Shown here piece by piece: positions 26,202 to 34,970 of a DNA stretch of 64,000 nt. How positions within the stretch are numbered: the first letter of the stretch is position 1; each line of letters opens with the position of its first letter. Below the pieces are notes generated by a model. The model was given only the letters and a program-made list of their open reading frames with translations. It made no database searches and was not told the origin of the DNA. This DNA comes from Thioclava arctica (GTDB lineage: Bacteria; Pseudomonadota; Alphaproteobacteria; Rhodobacterales; Rhodobacteraceae): assembly GCF_040892615.1 (NCBI RefSeq), contig NZ_JBFRYC010000011.1, forward strand, positions 1 through 64,000, written 5' to 3'. The position numbers and the translations under genes are program-made.

Positions 26202-26257
26202 CCGTGGGGGTCACCAAAACACGCTAAATCCACACAAAACTCGAAGGGGAGAGTGAC

Positions 26258-28303
26258 GTGAGCAAGATTGGGGATACCACCGGTGGGGGACCGGATCGCC
26301 AAGGGGATGTAAGCAAAACCGACATGGTGGAGCGGCTGGTGTTGGATGCCGGGATGCGCGCCGAACGGTTTCGATCCTGTAGGACCAAAGGCAGGGCAAT
26401 CCCTGCCAACGAAACCGGGCAGTGCACGGCGCCAACGCAGGCGCTTGCCCGGGAGGAAGGTGGCGTGGAAAGCCCTATGGGGGTGAAAAACGTCCCCGCG
26501 AAAGACGCCTCCGGCTCCCCACCCGCGCCACCTTCCGCCACCAAATTTCACCAGCGCGTCGCGCCGCTGGATTACACGCGCACGCTGTCGCTGATGAAGC
26601 GCAAACTCAGGTCCAATCTGGCCTTTGTGGTGCTGATGACATGCGCCACCAATATCTTGATCCTCGCGGTGCCGATCTACCTGTTCCAGATCTCGGACCG
26701 GGTGTTCACCTCGCGCTCCATCGACACGCTGGTGATGCTCACGATCGTGATTTTGGGCGCGATCATGGTGCAGACGATACTGGATGCGCTGCGCCGGCTG
26801 GTTCTGATGCGCTCGGCCGTCGATGTGGCAGCGCGGCTGGGTGCGCCGGTTCTGTCGGCGGCGGCGCAGGCCTCGTTGCATTCCAACGGGCGCGAATATC
26901 AGGTGCTCGGCGATCTGGGCGCGCTGCGCAGCTTTCTGGTATCTGGCACGCTGCTGTCGTTTCTGGACGTGCCGTTTGCGCCGATCTTCATGGTGGTGGT
27001 GTTCCTGATCCATCCGCATCTGGGGATGATCGTGGTGGGCACGGCGGCGCTGCTGGCAGTGTTTGCCTGGGTCAACCAAAAGATCACCAGCGACGGGTTT
27101 CGCCGTGCCAATCAGGCGCAGACCCGCGCCAACCTGCATCTCGAATCCATGTCGCGCAACAGCCAGATCATCAACGCGATGGCGATGATCCCCGAGGCAG
27201 TCGCGATCTGGGGGCGCGACACCGCGCAATCGCTCAAGGCGCAGATCGAGGCGCAGGACCGCAACGTCTATACCGCCTCGCTGTCGCGGATGTTTCGTCT
27301 GTTCACCCAGATCGCAATGCTGGGCTGGGGGGCGTGGCTGTCGTTGGATGGCCAGATCACCGGCGGCATGGTGATCGCGGCCTCGATTGTGGCGGGGCGT
27401 GCGCTGGCACCGATCGAAGGCGCGATCGAGGGCTGGAACAGCTTTCTTCTGGCGCGCGGTGCCTATGACCGGGTGGCGCAGTTGCTGGCCTCGGCCAAAA
27501 GCCGAAATGACAAGCTGCGCCTGCCCAAGCCGCTGGGGCGGCTGGATGTCGAGCGGCTGCTCTATGTCCCGCAAGGCACGAAACATGTGGTGCTCAATGC
27601 GCTGACCTTCTCGCTGGCGCCGGGCGATCAACTGGCGATCATCGGCAATTCCGGCGCAGGCAAGACGACGCTGGGCAAGATGCTGGTGGGTTCAATCCTG
27701 CCGACCTCGGGGGCGGTGCGGCTGGATCTGATGGATCTGCGCAACTGGGATCCGCGCCAGCTGGGCGAAATTCTGGGCTATCTGCCCCAAGACGTGCAGC
27801 TGTTCCCCGGCACGATCAAGGCCAATATCGCGCGGATGCGGGAGGATGCCAGCGACGAGGAAATTCACCGCGCCGCCGATCTGGCCGATGTGCACGACAT
27901 GATCGCAAGCCTGCCGCAGGGCTATGAGACCGTGGTGTCCAGCGATGGCTCGCCGCTGTCGGGGGGGCAGAAACAGCGCATCGGGTTGGCGCGCGCCTTC
28001 TTTGGCGATCCGAAATTCGTGGTGCTGGATGAACCGAACTCGAACCTTGATACGCTGGGCGATGCCGCTCTTGTGCGCGCTTTGGGCCATGCGAAACGCT
28101 CTGGTATCACGACGATTGTGGTGACGCAGAAACCCTCGCTGCTGAGCGCGGTCGATAAGATCATGCTGCTGTCAGATGGCAATATCGCGCTGTTTGGCTG
28201 GCGCGCGCAGGTGCTCGCCGAGCTGGAACGGCGCAAGCGCCCGCAACAGCCCCAAGTCGCGCCACAGGGCCGCACGCCCGCATTTCAGGGAGCTCCGGCA
28301 TGA
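26258..28303 (+). CDS. Type I secretion ABC permease/ATPase (PrsD-like)
   Basis: 681 residues. An unusual polar N-terminal extension of about 100 residues precedes the usual exporter: membrane domain (about 125-390, with NLAFVVLMTCATNILILAVPIYLFQISDRV), then ATPase with Walker A GNSGAGKTTLGK, signature LSGGQKQRIGLARA and Walker B VVLDEPNSNLD. No C39 peptidase domain. Starts with GTG at 26258 after GAAGGGG. It would drive export of the two preceding proteins together with HlyD and an outer-membrane TolC homologue, which is not encoded here. Confidence 0.92.
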   Translation: MSKIGDTTGGGPDRQGDVSKTDMVERLVLDAGMRAERFRSCRTKGRAIPANETGQCTAPTQALAREEGGVESPMGVKNVPAKDASGSPPAPPSATKFHQRVAPLDYTRTLSLMKRKLRSNLAFVVLMTCATNILILAVPIYLFQISDRVFTSRSIDTLVMLTIVILGAIMVQTILDALRRLVLMRSAVDVAARLGAPVLSAAAQASLHSNGREYQVLGDLGALRSFLVSGTLLSFLDVPFAPIFMVVVFLIHPHLGMIVVGTAALLAVFAWVNQKITSDGFRRANQAQTRANLHLESMSRNSQIINAMAMIPEAVAIWGRDTAQSLKAQIEAQDRNVYTASLSRMFRLFTQIAMLGWGAWLSLDGQITGGMVIAASIVAGRALAPIEGAIEGWNSFLLARGAYDRVAQLLASAKSRNDKLRLPKPLGRLDVERLLYVPQGTKHVVLNALTFSLAPGDQLAIIGNSGAGKTTLGKMLVGSILPTSGAVRLDLMDLRNWDPRQLGEILGYLPQDVQLFPGTIKANIARMREDASDEEIHRAADLADVHDMIASLPQGYETVVSSDGSPLSGGQKQRIGLARAFFGDPKFVVLDEPNSNLDTLGDAALVRALGHAKRSGITTIVVTQKPSLLSAVDKIMLLSDGNIALFGWRAQVLAELERRKRPQQPQVAPQGRTPAFQGAPA

Positions 28304-29640
28304 ACAATCGTCAGGACATATCCGATAGCGCAAGCTGGTTTGCCGAGGTTCCGCGCTCGATCCGGGGCATGGTGATCATGGGGCTGGTGGTGTTTCTCGC
28401 GGCTTTTGGCGGGTTTGGCGTCTGGGCCTTTAGCGCGCCACTTGCGGCGGCAATCATGGCGCCGGGGTCGTTCGTGGCGACCGGGCGCAACAAGATGATC
28501 CAGCACCTCGAAGGCGGGATCATCAAGGAAATCCATATCTCCGAGGGCGATTTTGTTCAAAAGGGCCAGCCGCTGATGCGACTGGATGAGACCTCGGCGC
28601 TGGCCAATGAGCGCGCGCTGTTTTTGCGCCGCGCCCGGCTGGAGGCGATGGAGGCGCGCATCACCGCCGAATATGACGGCTGGCGCGAATTGCGCCTTCC
28701 CGAATGGCTGCTAGAGGCGCGCGCCGATCCCGAAGTGGCCGCGATGCTGGATGCTCAGCAACTGTCGTTCAACGTCACCAAGGCCAAGGTCGAAAGCGAG
28801 TTGGACCTGCTGTCGCGCAATATCGCCGCGATGGAAAGCCGCATGCGGGGCTATAGCGCGCAGCTTGAGGCCACGCGCGCCCAGCGTGGGATGTTGGCCG
28901 AAGATCATGCGAGCAAAAAACAACTGTTCGAAAACGGGCTGATCCGGCGCACCGAGTTCAACGCGATCCGGCGCGCGCTGGCGGATGCTGATGGTCAGAT
29001 CGGGCGGCTGGCGGCGGAAGTGTCGGAAAGCGAGGAGATGCGTGCGAAGTATCAAGCGCAAACGACACAGACGATTGAAACGCACCGCCAAGCCGCGCTG
29101 GATGAGCTGGAAACCGTGCAGGCCGAACTGGACGGCGTGCGCGAACAGGAACGCAAGGCCAACTCGATCCTGAAGCGTATTGTGATCGAAAGCCCGGTGT
29201 CGGGCACGGTCGTGGCGCTGAATTATTCGGGCGCGGGCGGCGTGGTCGAGGCGGGTAAGGTGATTGCCGAAATCCTGCCCTCTGAGGCGCCGCTGATCAT
29301 CGAGACGATGATCGCGCGCACCGATATCGACGCGGTGAAGATTGGCCAGACCGCCTCGGTGCGCCTGACCGCGCTGAACCAGCGCACCACCCCGATCTTG
29401 AAGGGCGAGGTCTATTACATCTCGGCGGATGCGATTGTCGAACGCTCGGCGGCAACCCCGCGCGAGGTCTATCTGGCGCGCATCCGGCTGCCGCAATCCG
29501 AATTGCGCCGGGTGCCGGGATTTGCGCCGATGCCAGGGATGCCCGTTTTGGTGATGATCGAGACCGCTTCGCGCACATTTGCGCAATATATCGCCAAGCC
29601 TGTGGCGGATTCGATGCAACGCGCCTTTCGCGAACATTAA
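28300..29640 (+). CDS. Type I secretion membrane fusion protein (HlyD/PrsE family)
   Basis: 446 residues: one N-terminal membrane helix (about 25-50), a lipoyl/barrel-sandwich half (LEGGIIKEIHISEGDFVQKGQPLMRLDET), a long alpha-hairpin coiled coil (about 95-290), the second lipoyl half (IVIESPVSGTVVALN) and the C-terminal beta domain (GMPVLVMIETASRTFAQYIAKPV). The ATG overlaps the ABC stop codon (ATGA), so the two are coupled. It spans the periplasm to link the ABC exporter to a TolC-type channel. Confidence 0.93.
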   Translation: MNNRQDISDSASWFAEVPRSIRGMVIMGLVVFLAAFGGFGVWAFSAPLAAAIMAPGSFVATGRNKMIQHLEGGIIKEIHISEGDFVQKGQPLMRLDETSALANERALFLRRARLEAMEARITAEYDGWRELRLPEWLLEARADPEVAAMLDAQQLSFNVTKAKVESELDLLSRNIAAMESRMRGYSAQLEATRAQRGMLAEDHASKKQLFENGLIRRTEFNAIRRALADADGQIGRLAAEVSESEEMRAKYQAQTTQTIETHRQAALDELETVQAELDGVREQERKANSILKRIVIESPVSGTVVALNYSGAGGVVEAGKVIAEILPSEAPLIIETMIARTDIDAVKIGQTASVRLTALNQRTTPILKGEVYYISADAIVERSAATPREVYLARIRLPQSELRRVPGFAPMPGMPVLVMIETASRTFAQYIAKPVADSMQRAFREH

Positions 29641-29666
29641 AGCCCGCCGCAGGGTTTGACCTTACG

Positions 29667-29703
29667 TAAAACGCGGGGCCATATGAGTTGGTCCCGCGTT
29701 TTA
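29667..29703. terminator. Terminator hairpin after the secretion genes
   Basis: TAAAACGCGGGGCC (29667-29680) pairs over 14 bp with GGTCCCGCGTTTTA (29690-29703, one G-U), loop of nine bases. The stem ends in T's and a second T-run follows at 29711-29717, so it ends the secretion operon before the next gene. Confidence 0.82.
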
Positions 29704-29719
29704 AAGTTAGGTTTTTTAG

Positions 29720-31153
29720 ATGTCGCATCGCTCCCTTTTGCTTCTCGCTTTTGTCGCCAGCTTGCTGCCCGTGGGTGCGAACGCGTTTGAAATTGGAGTG
29801 GGCTATGAGGGCCTGAACAATCCGCGCACCCCGATTGAAGGCTTGGCGCGGGTCTATTTCGGGCGCGATCTGGGGCGCGGCATCAGCTTTGGTCAGTCGA
29901 TCTATGCCGGGGCCAAGGGCGATGGCGGGGGCGCGTTTTTCTGGGGCGTCGAGGGCATCAAACGCTTTGCGCTGAGTGAGCGCATTTCGCTGAACACCGC
30001 TTTGTTTCTGGGCGGAGGCGGTGGCGCGGCGGTTGTCGTGGGCGATGGTTTCATGACCCGCGCCGGGATTGGCTTTGGCTATGCGCTGAGCGAGCGTGTC
30101 GATGCGGAACTCGGCGCGAGCTATATCAAAATCGCGGGTGCTGACATTGAAAACACGGCCCTGACGGCGGGGCTGACCTGGCATATCGGCGCAGGCGAAG
30201 ATCAGCGCGCGCTGACGGGATCACCGCTGTCGATGCCGCTGCGCTCGGTCTCGATCCGGGGGTCGTATGCGGATATGGGCGGCAGTCGTGACCGCACCGG
30301 CGCGCCGCAGACGAATTTGAAACTGGCGGGCGCTGAGGCGAGTTTTCTGCTGGGCGGGCGCAATGAGTTGGTGCTGTCGGGCGATGGTGCAGCGAGTGGC
30401 GGCGAGGGCTATATGCAAATCTTTGGCGGACTGCGCCACCGCATCGCGCTGGGCCAACGCGCCTCGGTTTACGGGCAAGCCGCGCTTGGCTTTGGCGGCG
30501 GTGGTCAGGTCGATACCGGGGGCGGCGTTTTGCTGGATGCAGGGCTGGGCGTCAGCGTGGCGCTGCTGCCTTGGGCCGATTTTGACCTGTCGGTCGGCAA
30601 AACCCTTGCGCCCGATGGCGATATGAACGCCACAGTGGCACGCATCGGTTTGACGCGGGTGTTCCGGCGCAGTGTCGAGGCCGGACCGGTCAGCGCACAG
30701 CCGCAACACTGGGCCTATACGCTGGGGATTTCGATGCAAGACCCCAATACCGCGTTTCGCAAAGCCGGGGCGACGGCGACGGGCAAGCCTGTGATGCAGG
30801 AAAGCTCGATTGATCTGTTCCTCAATGACAAGCTTTATGTCACCGGCAATGCGCAGACCGCTTTGGGCGGCGATGTTGCGGGCTACGCGATTGGGATGCT
30901 GGGTCTCGGCTGGCGTCAGCCGATCGCGGATCGCTGGGCGATTTCGCTTGAAGGGCGCGTCGGCGCGGCGGGCGGTGGCGGCGTTGATGTGGCCGGCGGC
31001 GTGATCGGATCTGTGGCGGTAGAGGCCGATTACGCGCTCAATGACACGATGAGCCTGTCGGTCGGACTGGGCAAGATCAAGGCGCTGAAAGGCGGCGGTA
31101 TGGCCCCCACCACGCTGACTGCAGGGCTAAAATTTCCCTTTACAACGCATTGA
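29720..31153 (+). CDS. Three-module outer-membrane beta-barrel-like protein
   Basis: 477 residues with a signal peptide (MSHRSLLLLAFVASLLPVGANA, cleavage after ANA). The mature protein consists of three related modules of about 145 residues (about 24-157, 173-315, 330-475); each has alternating amphipathic strands around a GGGG-type turn and ends with a pattern like T-x-x-x-GL-x-x-x-F. The first module ends GLTWHIG, the second GLTRVF, the last GLKFPFTTH. This looks like outer-membrane or surface beta structure, not TolC. Separated from the secretion genes by a terminator; linkage to them is only by position. Confidence 0.65.
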   Translation: MSHRSLLLLAFVASLLPVGANAFEIGVGYEGLNNPRTPIEGLARVYFGRDLGRGISFGQSIYAGAKGDGGGAFFWGVEGIKRFALSERISLNTALFLGGGGGAAVVVGDGFMTRAGIGFGYALSERVDAELGASYIKIAGADIENTALTAGLTWHIGAGEDQRALTGSPLSMPLRSVSIRGSYADMGGSRDRTGAPQTNLKLAGAEASFLLGGRNELVLSGDGAASGGEGYMQIFGGLRHRIALGQRASVYGQAALGFGGGGQVDTGGGVLLDAGLGVSVALLPWADFDLSVGKTLAPDGDMNATVARIGLTRVFRRSVEAGPVSAQPQHWAYTLGISMQDPNTAFRKAGATATGKPVMQESSIDLFLNDKLYVTGNAQTALGGDVAGYAIGMLGLGWRQPIADRWAISLEGRVGAAGGGGVDVAGGVIGSVAVEADYALNDTMSLSVGLGKIKALKGGGMAPTTLTAGLKFPFTTH

Positions 31154-31158
31154 GCGAC

Positions 31159-31179
31159 GGCCCCATCGGGCCAGTTTTT
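31159..31179 (+). terminator. Intrinsic terminator
   Basis: GGCCC (31159-31163) pairs with GGGCC (31168-31172), then AG and five T's. It lies 5 bp after the stop of the beta-barrel-like gene. Confidence 0.7.
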
Positions 31180-31334
31180 GCCTTGAATATCAGCGGCGGC
31201 GCTATTCCTGACAAAAATAATCGTCATATTTTCGTGAAAAATACCAGAGTTGAATTGTCAGAGATCAAATCGCGCGCTATCTCCTGATTGTAAGGATCGA
31301 GAGATTGAGTCGTATCCGGCATGGAGTTGATCGC

Positions 31335-31619
31335 ATGATGGCCAGCCCTGAAAAAATCGAAGCCGCCGTGGCGTTGCCCCTTGGCGAATGTCGCCGTGGC
31401 TTTCGCGGCACGCTGGTTTCCGTCTCGCCCGTTGCGACCCAAGGCGGGTTTGACCCCGAAGAACTCGAACGCCGTTTGCTGGAGCTTGGCTTTATCGAGG
31501 GTGCCTCGGTTCACATCCTGCACGAAGGCCCGTTCGGGCGTGACCCGATTGCCGTGCGTGTGAATGACACCACGGTTGCGCTGCGCCGACATGAGGCGAT
31601 GGCGATCCTCGCGGAATGA
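31335..31619 (+). CDS. feoA: FeoA family protein
   Basis: 94 residues from the ATG at 31335 (GGAG eight bases upstream; a TTG 30 bases earlier is also open). SH3-like FeoA fold: GECRRGFRGTLVSVSP, RLLELGFIEGASVHILHEGPFGRDPIAVRVNDTTVALRRHEA. FeoA is the cytosolic accessory of the ferrous-iron transporter FeoB; its stop overlaps the feoB start (ATGA). The upstream 150 bp is AT-rich and probably holds an iron-responsive promoter, but I could not place a known box. Confidence 0.93.
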   Translation: MMASPEKIEAAVALPLGECRRGFRGTLVSVSPVATQGGFDPEELERRLLELGFIEGASVHILHEGPFGRDPIAVRVNDTTVALRRHEAMAILAE

Positions 31620-33520
31620 GTTCGGCGCCCGCCATATCCCAGCCCCAAGCCATCCTGCCAGACCCCGACGCGCAACGCTTTGAGGCCGCGCTGGTGGGTG
31701 CGCCCAATTGCGGCAAGACGGCGCTGTTCAACGCGATGACGGGGGCCACCCAGAAGGTTGGCAACTATTCCGGCGTCACGGTCGAGCGCAAAATCGGCAT
31801 TGCCACCACGGCGGCGGGGCGGCGGTTTTCCGTGATCGACCTGCCCGGCACCCATTCTTTGCGCGCGCGCTCTCCGGATGAAGAAGTCACCCGCGACGTG
31901 TTGCTGGGGCAGCGCAAGGGCGAGCGTGTGCCCGACATGATCCTCGCGGTGGCCGATGCCACGAACCTGCGCGGCGCGCTGCGTCTGGTGGGCGAGCTGA
32001 AAAAGGTCGGGCTGCCGATTGTTCTGATCCTGAACATGATCGATATCGCGCGCCATCGTGGCTTGCAGATCGACCATGAGGCGCTGTCGGATGATCTGGG
32101 CATTCCCGTTGTCACCGCGACCGCTGTGCGCCGTGGCGGGCTGGATGCGCTCTGGGCCTGTGTCGATCCGATGCTGGAAGCAGGCGTCGAACTTGCCAAG
32201 GAAAGCACATGGCAAGCGCCCAGTTCGCATGATCTGCGCGTCGCGATGCGTGAGGCAGAACGGCTGGTCAACGCCCATGTCATCCGCCCGCCCGAACCCG
32301 ATACGGTGTCGGCCAAGATCGACCGGGTGGTGCTCAATCCGATTGCTGGGCCGCTGATCTTGCTGGCGATCCTGTTCACGATGTTTCAAGCGGTGTTTAG
32401 CTGGGCCACGCCGTTTATGGATGCGATTGACGCTGCTTTTACGGGGCTGGGCGTGCTGGTCAGTGATCTGTTACCAGAGGGGCTGATCCAGAGTTTCCTT
32501 GTGGATGGGGTGATTGCCGGGATCGGGTCGATCCTCATTTTCCTACCCCAGATCCTGTTCACTTTCTTCTTCATCCTGCTGCTCGAAGATTTCGGCTACA
32601 TGGCGCGCGCGGCGTTCCTGATGGACCGGATCATGGGCAAGGCGGGGCTGAACGGGCGCGCGTTTATCCCGCTGCTGTCCAGCTTTGCCTGCGCGATCCC
32701 CGGCATCATGGCGGCGCGCGTGATCGACAATAAACGCGACCGGCTAACGACGATTTTGGTCGCGCCGCTGATGACCTGCTCGGCGCGTATCCCGGTTTAC
32801 ACGCTGATCATCGCGGCCTTCATTCCGCCCATCAAGGTCGCCGGGCTGAGCCTGCAAGGTCTGGTGATGTTCGGGCTGTATGCGGCGGGGGTGCTCAGCG
32901 TGTTGGTCGTGGCTTTTGTCGCGCGCTACCTGTTCTCGCGCGAAGAGCGCAACGCGCCGCTGATGCTGGACCTGCCCGATTACAAACTGCCCCGCCCTCG
33001 CAATATCTTTCTGGGCCTGTACCAACGCGCGCGGGTGTTTTTGCGCCGCGCGGGCACGGTCATCTTCTGGGCGATGGTGATCATCTGGGTGCTGTCGACC
33101 TTCCCGATGGCGCCAGAAGGCGCGACGGGCCCAGCGATTAACTATTCCTTTGCGGCGATGATCGGCAAGTTCATTGCTCCGGCGTTGGCGCCGCTGGGCT
33201 TTAACTGGCAGATCGCGGTGGCGCTGGTGCCGGGCATGGCCGCGCGCGAGGTTGCTGTGGCGGGTCTGGCGACGGTTTATGCGGTGTCGGGCGATGGCGG
33301 GCTGATCCACACGCTGGCCGGGCAATGGAGCCTTGGCACCGCGCTGTCGCTGCTCGCGTGGTATATCTTTGCGCCGCAATGCATCTCGACGCTGGCGGTG
33401 ATCCGGCGCGAGGCCGGCGCGGCGAAATGGATGTGGGTGGCGCTGATCTATATGTTCGCGCTGGCCTATCTCGCCTCGCTGGTGACCTATCAGATCGCGG
33501 CGTCCTTGGGCGCGGGTTAA
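31616..33520 (+). CDS. feoB: Ferrous iron transport protein B
   Basis: 634 residues. N-terminal G-protein domain with GAPNCGKTALFNAMTG, the GTP-binding DLPGTHSL and NMID motifs, then about ten membrane helices in the two Gate domains (FIPLLSSFACAIPGIMAARVI; MTCSARIPVYTLIIAAFIP, which holds the conserved Cys; VPGMAAREVAVAGLATVYA). It imports Fe(II) across the inner membrane. Shorter than the 773 residues of E. coli FeoB. No feoC follows. Confidence 0.95.
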   Translation: MSSAPAISQPQAILPDPDAQRFEAALVGAPNCGKTALFNAMTGATQKVGNYSGVTVERKIGIATTAAGRRFSVIDLPGTHSLRARSPDEEVTRDVLLGQRKGERVPDMILAVADATNLRGALRLVGELKKVGLPIVLILNMIDIARHRGLQIDHEALSDDLGIPVVTATAVRRGGLDALWACVDPMLEAGVELAKESTWQAPSSHDLRVAMREAERLVNAHVIRPPEPDTVSAKIDRVVLNPIAGPLILLAILFTMFQAVFSWATPFMDAIDAAFTGLGVLVSDLLPEGLIQSFLVDGVIAGIGSILIFLPQILFTFFFILLLEDFGYMARAAFLMDRIMGKAGLNGRAFIPLLSSFACAIPGIMAARVIDNKRDRLTTILVAPLMTCSARIPVYTLIIAAFIPPIKVAGLSLQGLVMFGLYAAGVLSVLVVAFVARYLFSREERNAPLMLDLPDYKLPRPRNIFLGLYQRARVFLRRAGTVIFWAMVIIWVLSTFPMAPEGATGPAINYSFAAMIGKFIAPALAPLGFNWQIAVALVPGMAAREVAVAGLATVYAVSGDGGLIHTLAGQWSLGTALSLLAWYIFAPQCISTLAVIRREAGAAKWMWVALIYMFALAYLASLVTYQIAASLGAG

Positions 33521-33843
33521 GCGTCGATTCGCGATCCGCGCGCGACGTATTTGCGGCGCGATACGCACCAAACCGCTCTCTTTTGGCTCACAACCCATCA
33601 CATACCTGTGCTTCGCGCGTCAGGTATCTAGCCACTTCATAGCCTTGCGGGCTGCGCGATGCGCTAAGCGGGACTGGGATTTTGCGTCAAATTCAGCCCC
33701 GCGCAGCAATCACGCGCGCCGTGCGCATGCTGAAACCCGTTACAGAACTGTCAAGAACCGACCCTAGCGAAGGGTTTAAGCCATGCCCGAACGTTCGGCG
33801 TGGTGGTGAACCAATCACCTGGGATCAAGACAAGGACCGTATC
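33521..33843. other. Intergenic region before pstS
   Basis: Between feoB and pstS. It contains the Pho box at 33737-33754 and a short hairpin ACCCTAGCGAAGGGT (33760-33775 region) before the pstS ribosome site; no gene seen. Confidence 0.5.
33737..33754 (+). promoter_or_regulatory. Pho box (PhoB site)
   Basis: CCGTTACAGAACTGTCAA matches the consensus CTGTCAT-AWAW-CTGTCAT pattern at about 14 of 18 positions, with the second half perfect, 90 bp upstream of the pstS ATG. It indicates induction of the pst operon by phosphate starvation through PhoB. Confidence 0.7.
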
Positions 33844-34899
33844 ATGATCACCCTTCGTATTCTCGCCCGTGGCGCTGCCCTCGCCGGAGCGACCCTCGCA
33901 TATGCTGCCGTCGCACAGGCCGCTGACCTGTCGGGCGCTGGCGCGACCTTCCCCTACCCGATCTACTCGGACTGGGCGAAAACCTATCAGGCAAAAACCG
34001 GCACCGGCCTGAACTATCAGGCAATCGGCTCGGGCGGCGGGATCAAGCAGATCGAAGCGCGCACCGTGACCTTTGGCGCTTCGGACAAGCCGCTGGGCGG
34101 GGATGAGCTGGCCAAGAATACGCTGGTGCAATTTCCTACCGTAATGGGCGGGATCGTTCCGGTCGTGCATCTCGATGGCGTCAAGCCCGGCGAAATGGTT
34201 CTGGACGGGGCCACGCTGGCCGCGATCTATGAGGGCAAGATCACCAAGTGGAACGACCCCGCGATTGCCAAGCTGAACCCGCAGGTCAAGCTGCCCGATG
34301 CCGCAATTGCCGTGGTGCATCGCTCGGACGGTTCGGGTACTACGTTCAACTTCACCTATTATCTGGCCGCTGTTGACGCGGGCTGGAAGAGCGACATTGG
34401 CGTCTCGACGGCAGTGGAATGGCCCGTGGGTCTTGGAGCCAAGGGCAACCAAGGCGTCGCCGCGAATGTCGATCAGACCGCCAATTCGATCGGCTATGTC
34501 GAATATGCCTACGCGCTGCAAAACAAGATGACCTACACCGATATGATCAACAAAGACGGCAAGCGCGTGGCCCCGAAATCGGACGCCTTCGCCGCTGCTG
34601 CCGCGAATGCGGATTGGTCGAGCCAGCCGGGCTTTGGTGTGATCTTGGCCAACCAGCCGGGTGCGAACACGTGGCCGATGACGGCAGCGACCTTTATCTT
34701 GATGCATTCCGATGCCAAAGATCCGGCTGCTTCAGCGGAAGCGCTCAAGTTCTTTGACTGGGCCTATGCCAATGGCGGCACGGCGGCTGCCAAGCTTGAC
34801 TACATCCCGATGCCCGACAATGTGGTCGCGCAGATCAAAAAAGAATGGGCTCAGATCAAGGGCAAAGACGGCGCTGCCGTCTGGGCAATGAACAACTGA
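33844..34899 (+). CDS. pstS: Phosphate ABC transporter substrate-binding protein
   Basis: 351 residues; signal peptide MITLRILARGAALAGATLAYAAVAQA. Mature start ADLSGAGATFPYPIYSDWAKTYQ and the phosphate-binding segments GSGGGIKQIE, GASDKPL and HRSDGSGTTFNFTYYL are diagnostic for PstS. The ATG at 33844 has AAGGA upstream; a longer frame exists but would bury the Pho box. Confidence 0.95.
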   Translation: MITLRILARGAALAGATLAYAAVAQAADLSGAGATFPYPIYSDWAKTYQAKTGTGLNYQAIGSGGGIKQIEARTVTFGASDKPLGGDELAKNTLVQFPTVMGGIVPVVHLDGVKPGEMVLDGATLAAIYEGKITKWNDPAIAKLNPQVKLPDAAIAVVHRSDGSGTTFNFTYYLAAVDAGWKSDIGVSTAVEWPVGLGAKGNQGVAANVDQTANSIGYVEYAYALQNKMTYTDMINKDGKRVAPKSDAFAAAAANADWSSQPGFGVILANQPGANTWPMTAATFILMHSDAKDPAASAEALKFFDWAYANGGTAAAKLDYIPMPDNVVAQIKKEWAQIKGKDGAAVWAMNN

Positions 34900-34917
34900 T
34901 CTGTCCCTAAGAGATGT

Positions 34918-34946
34918 GGGGAGGGCTGCCATTGGTAGCCCTCCCC
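34918..34946 (+). terminator. Intra-operon hairpin between pstS and pstC
   Basis: GGGGAGGGCTGCC (34918-34930) pairs with GGTAGCCCTCCCC (34934-34946, one G-U) with a 3-base loop, then a T-rich CTATTTT. As a partial terminator or stabiliser it would make the binding protein more abundant than the permeases. Confidence 0.75.
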
Positions 34947-34970
34947 TTGCCTATTTTCGCGGAGACTAAA

